From the NCBI GenBank assembly GCA_903924005.1, contig CAIXZV010000385.1:1-13478 (forward strand): 13,478 nucleotides of DNA, in the 5' to 3' direction. The translations under genes were made by a program, and so were the position numbers. Positions 7,185-12,632 of the stretch are shown one piece after another (the stretch's first letter is position 1; each line of letters begins with the position of its first letter). Below the pieces are notes generated by a model. It ran no database searches, had not been told where the DNA came from, and saw only the letters and a program-made list of their open reading frames with translations. Origin of the DNA: an uncultured Chloroflexota bacterium (GTDB lineage Bacteria; Chloroflexota; Limnocylindria; Limnocylindrales; CSP1-4).

Positions 7185-7217
7185 CCCGCCAGGACCCGAC
7201 GCTGAAGGGTCGGCGGG
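7185..7217 (-). terminator. GC-rich hairpin directly after the hybrid kinase stop codon
   Basis: On the minus strand the kinase TAG (7220-7218) is followed at once by CCCGCCGACCC, a 9-nt loop, then GGGTC-CT-GGCGGG: an 11-bp stem with one 2-nt bulge. It is followed by TTCT rather than a real T-tract. The position at the convergent junction supports a terminator role, perhaps in both directions. The rest of 7014-7217 holds no credible gene or tRNA. Confidence 0.6.
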
Positions 7218-9830
7218 CTAGGCCGGCGTCACGCGCTCGCGCAACTCGGGGAACCCCGCCGCGCATGGCGCGTCGAGCGCCGTGCGGACAGCCTCTACCA
7301 CCGCACGCCGCCGATAGGGCTTCTCCAGCAGCACCAGCCCCGACTCGATGACACCATCAAGGTCAACGCCGGCATACCCCGACGCGAGCACGATTCGAAT
7401 GTCCGGGAGCTCGGTGCGTGCCCGCTTGGCGAGTTCAAAACCGCCGTACGCCCCGGGCATCATCACATCGGTGAGCAGCAACCTCGGGCGGATGGCTCGG
7501 ATGATTTCCAGCCCCTCGGGGCCGGACGACGCGGTATGGACTCGATAGCCCGCCGCGCGCAGCCAAGATGACGCGATATCCCGCAGGCCTGCCTCGTCGT
7601 CAACCACGACGACGTGCTCGGTGCCAGTCACGCTCACCGGCGCCACGGGTGCCGGCGCCACAGGGACCTCACCGCGGACGGGCGGCAGGTGCATCGTGAC
7701 GGTGGTTCCTGCGCCCACAACTGACTCGATGCCGATACCGCCACCCGACTGGACGGCAAAGCCTTGGACGATGGCGAGACCCAGACCGGTGCCGCCGGCG
7801 CGCGTGGTGAAGAACGGCTCGAAGACACGGGCGAGGACCTCGGGCGGCATCCCAATTCCATCATCGGTCACGCTTACCGAGGAGCCCGTGTCGAGGGTGC
7901 GGCTGCTCACGCGGATGGTCCCCCCGTACGGCATCGCATGGGCGCTGTTGATCACCAGGTTGAGCACGCAGTTTGTCAGGCCGCCCTGGTCCACATGGGA
8001 GAGAACCCGCTCGGGCGCAAGGTCAAGCACAAGGGTGATCTCGTTGCCGGCAGCCTGGCCGAGCAACGGGGCAACCTCGCGGAGCGCCTCGTTGACGTCG
8101 ATATCCGCCGGGGCAAGCGCTTGGCGCCTCGCCACCGCGAGCAGAGCCTTGGTGATCTCCGTGCCCCGAACGCCGGCGTTGATCGCCATATCCAGAAGCG
8201 TCTGGACATCCGGACGGTCCTCGAGATCGTCGCGGGCGAGATCCAGCGTCCCCACGATGATGCCCAGCAGGTTGTTGAAGTCGTGGGCAAGCCGACCGGT
8301 GAGGTCGCCGATAGCCTCGCGTGCACGCGCCCGGAGCAGCTCGTCGCGAGCGTTTCGGCGATCCGTCACATCGCGGACGAAGCATGCCACGCTCCAGCGC
8401 GCCGAGGTTGGCGAGACGGCCATCGTGATCTCAACGGGGAGGCGTGACCCGCCAGCCCGGATCCCCACCAGCTCTAGCGTGAGCGACTCCCCCTGAGTGG
8501 GCAGCCCGGCGAGCACCCGCTCCATGCCGGCGGCTGATCGGTCGATATCGGCACCGATGCGCGGCACGGACAGCAGGGTTGAGACACCACGCCCGATCGC
8601 CTGGCTGCGCGGCAGCTGGAACAGCCGCTCGGCCTGATCGCTCCAGTCCACGATGCGGCCAGCTTCGTCAAGCCCGATAAAGGCGTCTGGGGACGCAGCG
8701 AGCACGCTCCGCAAACGTGCCGCCGCTTTACCGAGCGCTCCCTCAAACCGGCGACGCTGGATTGCGTACAGACCCACGGCCGCAGCCGCCGCGGCGGCCG
8801 TGAGCGCAATCGGCAGCGGGTTGGTGGCGACCTTGGCGCCGTAGGTGGGTCCCGGGAGCAGCGCAAGGAGGAGTCGCCGATCGCCGAAGGACACGTCCTC
8901 CAATATTGCCGATGGATCGTCAGCCCCCGTTACATCCGATGTGGCGGTGGCCGGCTGCTGCGGGCTATGCCGGACGGCGGCGAGCGCGGCATCGGCACGT
9001 CCAACCGTCCCCAGTGCCCCGAGATCGAAGAGGTAGACCGAGATGTCTTCGCCGCTGAGCCCCAGCGTGGCGCGGTCCAGGAGTTCTTGGGGACGGTAGA
9101 TCGCCACGGCCACGCCCAGGAATGCGGCCCGTCGCTCCAGGGTGTTTGGAGGGACCGCACCGCCGGCATACACCGGGACAAACAGCAGGACGCCGCGGCC
9201 ACCGATGGTCAGGTTGACGGGCGGGGTTCCGACGTAGCGCCCGGTGTCGCGGGCGGATTCAATCGCGAGCCGTCGGGTTGGATCGGCGCCCATGTCCAGG
9301 CCAATGACGTCGCGGTTGTCGGCAAACGGCTCCGCATACAGGACCGGGAAGAAGTCGGCGCGGCTGGACGCGGGCACGCGCGCCCCGTCGGGGCCAGCCT
9401 CAACGATGGCGAAGTCCAGCGAACCCGCGAACTGTACTCGTGCCTCGAAGTCCGACCTAGCGGCTGCCGGGACCATGGGGGCCCATTCCAGCGCCACCAG
9501 CAGCACGTTGTCCAGCAGCGGCGCCGAGAACGCGTCGAAGCTCGCCCGGGTCACCCCGTCGGGTCCCAGAGTAGAGATGAGGCCAGCCACGGAGATGGGC
9601 GGGACGGTGAGCCCCACCGAGCCGCGGTCAAGCAGGCCCGTCGCTTCGGCTGCATGCGAGGCCAGCTGCTCGGCAACCACCCGCCGGTTGGCATTGCCGG
9701 TAATGGTCCACGCGCTGGCGGCGGCCACCACGATTGCGCCAATCGCGATGGCCAACACGAGATCGCCCGCTGCGGGGCGGAGCCGCTGCCAGCGCTGCTT
9801 GGCGCTCATCGACAGCGTGAGTCCCGCCAC
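7218..9830 (-). CDS. Hybrid sensor histidine kinase (CHASE-PAS-HisKA-HATPase-REC)
   Basis: This 870-residue membrane kinase has, in order: TM1 (about 23-41); an extracytoplasmic CHASE domain (about 75-260) with LEWAPMV (114-120), FFPVLYAEPF (160-169) and LFVPVY (216-221); TM2 (about 338-357); a PAS domain (about 370-490); HisKA with the phosphorylated H516 in LAHDFNNLL (514-522); a HATPase domain with N-box N624/N628, DDGIGM (656-661), FEPFFTT (670-676) and GGTGLGLA (679-686); and a C-terminal receiver (738-853) with D744/D745, phosphoacceptor D788 and K837. All catalytic residues are present. CHASE domains bind small external ligands; the ligand here is unknown. The GTG at 9830 lies 17 nt after the EAL gene stop; an ATG at 9809 is an equally plausible start seven codons in. 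It is the second gene of a minus-strand operon. Confidence 0.93.
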   Translation of the reverse strand: MAGLTLSMSAKQRWQRLRPAAGDLVLAIAIGAIVVAAASAWTITGNANRRVVAEQLASHAAEATGLLDRGSVGLTVPPISVAGLISTLGPDGVTRASFDAFSAPLLDNVLLVALEWAPMVPAAARSDFEARVQFAGSLDFAIVEAGPDGARVPASSRADFFPVLYAEPFADNRDVIGLDMGADPTRRLAIESARDTGRYVGTPPVNLTIGGRGVLLFVPVYAGGAVPPNTLERRAAFLGVAVAIYRPQELLDRATLGLSGEDISVYLFDLGALGTVGRADAALAAVRHSPQQPATATSDVTGADDPSAILEDVSFGDRRLLLALLPGPTYGAKVATNPLPIALTAAAAAAAVGLYAIQRRRFEGALGKAAARLRSVLAASPDAFIGLDEAGRIVDWSDQAERLFQLPRSQAIGRGVSTLLSVPRIGADIDRSAAGMERVLAGLPTQGESLTLELVGIRAGGSRLPVEITMAVSPTSARWSVACFVRDVTDRRNARDELLRARAREAIGDLTGRLAHDFNNLLGIIVGTLDLARDDLEDRPDVQTLLDMAINAGVRGTEITKALLAVARRQALAPADIDVNEALREVAPLLGQAAGNEITLVLDLAPERVLSHVDQGGLTNCVLNLVINSAHAMPYGGTIRVSSRTLDTGSSVSVTDDGIGMPPEVLARVFEPFFTTRAGGTGLGLAIVQGFAVQSGGGIGIESVVGAGTTVTMHLPPVRGEVPVAPAPVAPVSVTGTEHVVVVDDEAGLRDIASSWLRAAGYRVHTASSGPEGLEIIRAIRPRLLLTDVMMPGAYGGFELAKRARTELPDIRIVLASGYAGVDLDGVIESGLVLLEKPYRRRAVVEAVRTALDAPCAAGFPELRERVTPA

Positions 9831-9846
9831 CGGGGCGCGCTTGGCG

Positions 9847-11064
9847 TCATCCGGCGGCGCTCGGCGCGCCCATCAGCCCAAGGTCCGCGGGCCAGGCGGG
9901 GCGGGCGACGTGGTAGCCCTGGGCAAGGTCGCACCCCGACTCGCGGAGCCAGTCCAGGATGCTTGGGTGGTCCACACCCTCGGCGACGGACCGCAGGCCA
10001 AGGGCCCGCGCCAGCGTGATGGACTGCGCGGCGATTGTCCGCGCCCACGGGTTCTGGTGGATCTCGCTCACAAAGCTGCGGTCGATCTTGAGTTCGGTGA
10101 ACGGCACCTGGTTGAGCCGGTCAAGGCTCGAGTGGCCGGTCCCAAAGTCGTCGATCGAGAGCTGGAAGCCGCGCATCCGGAGACGGGTCAGCGTGCTCAG
10201 CGCAGCCGGACCCGTTGCAGGCGCCACCTCGGTCACCTCGAGCACAACCTGGGCAGGATCGAGATGGGCGGTCGCCACGGCGTCAACGATGAGTGCCGCG
10301 AGTCCGGGATCCGTGAGCGCGAGCGGATGCACGTTCACCGACAGCGTGAGCTCTCGGCCTGCGCGGGTCTGGATACCGGTCCACTCGCGTGCTGCGCGCC
10401 GCACGACAGCACCGGTGAGGTCTGCGGCAAGCAGTTCGTCCTCCACAAGGTGCAGGAATTCCCCTGGTGCAAGCAGGCCGCGCTCCGGGTGCTGCCAGCG
10501 GACCAGGGCCTCAGCGCCAATCCATCGACCGGTCTGCAGCGACACCTGTGGCTGGTAGGCAAGGCTGAGTTCGTCTCGGACGATGGCGCGTATCAGGTCA
10601 TCACGCGTGACCGGCACCTGTAGGTCCGGGGCTGTGGATCCGTGGCCGCGCTCTGCCGACGGGGGCAACCGGTCCGCAGGCTGGCCAAGCAGCTCCCGCA
10701 GTTCGGTGGCCCTGAACGGTTTGTGGACTTGCCCGCGGACGCGAAGACCAAGTTGGTCCGCTACGCGTCGGGCGGAGGCGATGACCCGCTCGTCCATGCC
10801 GGAGATCAAGATGATCTCGGGCGCGCTCCCGATGTCGGCGAGGCTTCGCAGGAGCTCCACGCCGTCGGTGCCAGGCACCATCAGGTCAAGGGTGACAACG
10901 TCCACCGGGCCGTCGAGCGCCGCCGCGAATTCAGCGGCCGTGGTCACGAGACGCGCCTCGTACCCGGCGCGCCGGGCGATCTCCACCACGACGCCGCCCA
11001 TCACTGGGTCGTCGTCAAGGGCAAGCAGGTTCACGGTTGGTGGACGTCCGTCGTCTGCCGTCAT
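9847..11064 (-). CDS. Response regulator with EAL domain, c-di-GMP phosphodiesterase
   Basis: This 405-residue cytoplasmic protein joins a receiver to an EAL phosphodiesterase that linearises c-di-GMP to pGpG. The receiver (about 10-127) has the acidic D17-D18-D19 cluster, phosphoacceptor D60 in TLDLMVPG, S88 and K115 in HKPF. The EAL domain (about 155-392) keeps every residue expected of an active enzyme: E185 (GAEALVRW), N244 (SVNVHP), E276 (LEVTE), D305/D306 (IDDFGTGHSSL), K326 (ELKIDRSF), E362 (AEGVD) and Q382 (QGYHVARP); their spacing matches well-studied EAL proteins such as RocR. Loop 6 reads GTGHSSL where GTGYSSL is common. There is no GGDEF domain. The ATG at 11064 was chosen over a GTG at 11112 because it follows GATACC by 7 nt and leads directly into the receiver. 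The hybrid kinase follows 16 nt downstream and is a natural phosphodonor candidate. Confidence 0.93.
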   Translation of the reverse strand: MTADDGRPPTVNLLALDDDPVMGGVVVEIARRAGYEARLVTTAAEFAAALDGPVDVVTLDLMVPGTDGVELLRSLADIGSAPEIILISGMDERVIASARRVADQLGLRVRGQVHKPFRATELRELLGQPADRLPPSAERGHGSTAPDLQVPVTRDDLIRAIVRDELSLAYQPQVSLQTGRWIGAEALVRWQHPERGLLAPGEFLHLVEDELLAADLTGAVVRRAAREWTGIQTRAGRELTLSVNVHPLALTDPGLAALIVDAVATAHLDPAQVVLEVTEVAPATGPAALSTLTRLRMRGFQLSIDDFGTGHSSLDRLNQVPFTELKIDRSFVSEIHQNPWARTIAAQSITLARALGLRSVAEGVDHPSILDWLRESGCDLAQGYHVARPAWPADLGLMGAPSAAG

Positions 11065-11071
11065 GTCGTGT

Positions 11072-11077
11072 GGTATC
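11072..11077 (-). promoter_or_regulatory. Candidate -10 (GATACC) for the EAL-kinase operon
   Basis: On the minus strand GATACC stands 7 nt before the ATG at 11064, the same geometry as GATACT before the FAD oxidase. The last base is C rather than the conserved T, which weakens it. No convincing -35 or Shine-Dalgarno is visible. Confidence 0.3.
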
Positions 11078-11194
11078 GGATTGCTCGATCTAGGTGGAAG
11101 GGACCCGTCCACGGTACGGTCACGCGAGCGCCGCGCCTAGCCAGCGTCACCCCGACCGGCTGTGGGCTCGCGCGCCACAGAATCGAGCGTTCTT

Positions 11195-11341
11195 CCTACA
11201 CGACGTAGGTAAAGCCCATCGTGGCGGATCGAGGAACAAGACGCCGTTTGGGCTTGCGATCCGACGGCGGGCCTCAGGTCCCGGGTCCAGCATGAGTGGA
11301 GACCGGAAGCACGCTCTCCTGGGCGTCGGTTGATGGGACGC
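11195..11341 (+). promoter_or_regulatory. Region rich in inverted repeats upstream of the secreted-protein cassette, candidate structured leader
   Basis: Several perfect dyads follow one another: CCTAC/GTAGG (11195-11199, 11205-11209); AAGCCCA/TGGGCTT (11212-11218, 11249-11255); CGGATCG/CGATCCG (11225-11231, 11257-11263), which crosses the previous pair like a pseudoknot or alternative fold; CCGG.TCCA/TGGA..CCGG (11281-11289, 11297-11306); and GCGTC/GACGC (11323-11327, 11337-11341) ending 4 nt before the cassette ATG. The last stem competes with ACGC/GCGT (11311-11314, 11323-11326). No promoter could be placed confidently, so whether this is all transcribed is unknown. Short GC-rich stems arise by chance; the two crossing 7-bp pairs are the strongest part. 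Confidence 0.35.
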
Positions 11342-11345
11342 AAAC

Positions 11346-11837
11346 ATGACAGACATCAGCGAACCCGAGACGGGCCATCCGCTCCAGACGCGCCGCGCGC
11401 TTTTGGCAGGTGCGCTTGGCGCGGCCGCAGCATGGACTGCCGGTCTGTTCGGGATTGTGGCGCCGGCAGCGGCGGCAAGCGGTGGCGCCGCCCTCCTGGG
11501 CACGGCAAACACTGCCTCTGCCACAACCACGATCACCACAACCAGTGGCAACGGCATCGCCGGCACGGGCGTGATTGGTGTCAGCGGCAGCAGCAACTCC
11601 ACGGCCATCACCGCTGCAGGCGTGTACGGCATGTCGTCGTCCACGGCCAACTACGGCGTCTATTCCTCGGGCAAGCTGGGTGTCGTGGGCCCAATCGAGA
11701 TGGCCACCCTGACCATTACCAACTTCGCCGGTCCAGGCGCTGGCAAGGCCTTCCTGTACGTCAAGACCAACGGGGCCGTGACCGAACTGCACGTCAAGTT
11801 CCCCTCTGGCGTCGACAAGATTGTGACGTCGGGCTAA
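11346..11837 (+). CDS. Tat-type secreted Gly/Ser/Thr-rich protein with C-terminal LYVKT/FPSG motif (copy 1)
   Basis: The family was not recognised as a named one. The 163-residue product starts with a twin-arginine-like signal: R16-R17 in TRRALLAG, a hydrophobic stretch to about 39, and a likely Ala-rich cleavage region near 40-45. Next comes LLGTANTASATTTITTT (50-66), then a low-complexity Gly/Ser/Thr body (67-112) with GVIGVSG, GVYGMS, YGVYSSGKLGV turns that look like beta-solenoid or fibre repeats. The C-terminus (136-163) carries FLYVKT, VTELHVKFPSGVD. The third gene of the cassette has the same order of parts. Export through Tat would mean folding before secretion. A surface or extracellular structural role is inferred; no catalytic motif or cysteine is present. 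First gene of the cassette; only a weak GGGA Shine-Dalgarno precedes the ATG. Confidence 0.8.
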   Translation: MTDISEPETGHPLQTRRALLAGALGAAAAWTAGLFGIVAPAAAASGGAALLGTANTASATTTITTTSGNGIAGTGVIGVSGSSNSTAITAAGVYGMSSSTANYGVYSSGKLGVVGPIEMATLTITNFAGPGAGKAFLYVKTNGAVTELHVKFPSGVDKIVTSG

Positions 11838-11840
11838 GCC

Positions 11841-12092
11841 ATGATGACCGTCGGACGCGCCGCTTGGCCAAACCCGGTCCGCCGCACCAGCGGCCGATCC
11901 CTGCTTGCACCGCTTTCCACGCTTGGGCAACTGGGCCGCCGCACGGCCGCCGTTTCCGCGGAGGCCGCTGCGGCCTCGTCAGGAGCCGCGACGAGTGATG
12001 TCCCGCAGCTCTATGTCCGCCACGCCGACGGGCACGCCGAAGTGCGTATCAAGCTTCCTTCGGGAGCGGACCTGATCATTGCGCGAGGGTGA
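11841..12092 (+). CDS. Small protein carrying the cassette C-terminal motif only
   Basis: This 83-residue product starts 3 nt after the first cassette gene and ends 4 nt before the third. Its last 28 residues (56-83), QLYVRHADGH then EVRIKLPSGADLII, align without gaps to the C-termini of both neighbours. The 55 residues before are Arg/Ala/Ser-rich with no clear signal peptide and no Gly-repeat body; a VRRTSGRSLL segment (13-22) might be a worn Tat-like signal, but a strong hydrophobic core is missing. It may be a short partner of the two secreted proteins, or a truncated paralogue. ATG codons at 11841 and 11844 are both possible starts. No Shine-Dalgarno is obvious, so coupling to the upstream gene is likely. 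Confidence 0.65.
   Translation: MMTVGRAAWPNPVRRTSGRSLLAPLSTLGQLGRRTAAVSAEAAAASSGAATSDVPQLYVRHADGHAEVRIKLPSGADLIIARG
12085..12089 (+). promoter_or_regulatory. Shine-Dalgarno of the third cassette gene
   Basis: GAGGG lies 7 nt before the ATG at 12097, inside the end of the preceding gene. It decides the start at 12097 over the in-frame TTG at 12079, which has no such site. Confidence 0.6.
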
Positions 12093-12096
12093 CCTC

Positions 12097-12576
12097 ATGG
12101 ACCACACCAACGCTCAGCCCCAGACGCCCGGCCGCCGGAACGTGCTCGCACTTCTGGCTGGATCCGTTCTCGCGACGCTTGGCCTAGCCCGAGACGCGCG
12201 GCCCGCCGCCGCTGCCGCGGCCACGGTGCTCCTGGGCACCGCCAACAAAGCCACGGTGTCCACATCGATCACCACCACCGTCGGGACCGGGCTGGACGCC
12301 AAGGGCGCTGCCTACGGCGCCTACGGCACGGCCATCGGGACCACCACCACAGCGATGGGCGTGTCGGGCACCGCCAAGGCCACGTCTGGGTATGGTGTGA
12401 TGTCCAACGGTCGGCTTGGCGTCACGGGACCCATCGAGATGGCGGTCGTCACGATCGCCTCGTACGCCGGCCCGGCTCCCCTCAGGGCGTATCTGTACGT
12501 GAAGACCAATGCCAAGGTGACGGAGCTTCGCGTGAAGTTTCCGTCGGGCGTGGACGTCTCCATAACTTCCGCCTGA
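12097..12576 (+). CDS. Tat-type secreted Gly/Ser/Thr-rich protein with C-terminal LYVKT/FPSG motif (copy 2)
   Basis: This 159-residue paralogue of the first cassette gene has the same order: twin arginines R13-R14 in GRRNVLALL, a hydrophobic segment to about 30 and an Ala-rich stretch (37-42) suitable for cleavage; LLGTANKATVSTSITTT (45-61); a Gly/Thr/Ala-rich body (62-108) with AYGAYGTAIG, MGVSG, GYGVMSNGRLGV turns; then GPIEMA (111-116) and the C-terminal LYVKT, VTELRVKFPSGVD (133-153). GPIEMA and the FPSGVD block are identical to copy 1, while the signal and repeat body have drifted; codons differ too, so the duplication is not recent. No cysteines are present. Function unknown; a secreted, folded fibre or coat component is a structural guess. 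The start follows a good Shine-Dalgarno. Confidence 0.8.
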   Translation: MDHTNAQPQTPGRRNVLALLAGSVLATLGLARDARPAAAAAATVLLGTANKATVSTSITTTVGTGLDAKGAAYGAYGTAIGTTTTAMGVSGTAKATSGYGVMSNGRLGVTGPIEMAVVTIASYAGPAPLRAYLYVKTNAKVTELRVKFPSGVDVSITSA

Positions 12577-12589
12577 AGCCGGCACAGCG

Positions 12590-12610
12590 GCGGTCTTGCT
12601 GCGGTCTTGC
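12590..12610 (+). repeat. Tandem copy of a 10-mer before the DUF255 gene
   Basis: GCGGTCTTGC occurs at 12590-12599 and again at 12601-12610, separated by one T. The first copy supplies the TTGCTG that could be the -35 of the downstream gene. It could be a replication-slippage duplication or a paired activator site. Confidence 0.5.
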
Positions 12611-12626
12611 GGGGGCGGCTTAGTAT
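12596..12626 (+). promoter_or_regulatory. Putative promoter of the DUF255 gene (leaderless)
   Basis: The -10-like TAGTAT (12621-12626) is 6 nt before the ATG at 12633. TTGCTG (12596-12601) lies 19 bp upstream as a possible -35. The 6-nt gap leaves no space for a Shine-Dalgarno, so the transcript probably starts at or beside the start codon. This is the best -10 match in the window. Confidence 0.55.
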
Positions 12627-12632
12627 CCGGGC

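Noticed and set aside
7014..7217. Small open frames on both strands in the gap between the flavodoxin and the kinase; also considered for a tRNA.
   Set aside because: No frame shows a recognisable protein or ribosome-binding site, and no GTTCRANYC-type T-loop with acceptor stem pairing was found.
9244..10623. 459-codon open frame on the plus strand antisense to the kinase and EAL genes.
   Set aside because: It spans the junction of two real minus-strand genes, and its sequence has no family resemblance.
11065..11112. GTG start for the EAL protein, 16 codons upstream.
   Set aside because: The receiver begins right after the ATG at 11064; the extra residues contain no domain and include the putative -10 element.
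11335..11345. GGGACGCAAAC just before the cassette start resembles the GGGACGCAAAGC core of the c-di-GMP-I (GEMM) riboswitch, next to a c-di-GMP phosphodiesterase gene.
   Set aside because: The partner element (CAGGGCAAACC-like segment with a GAAA tetraloop helix) is absent upstream, the downstream second helix is missing, and the start codon follows immediately. Only about ten bases match.
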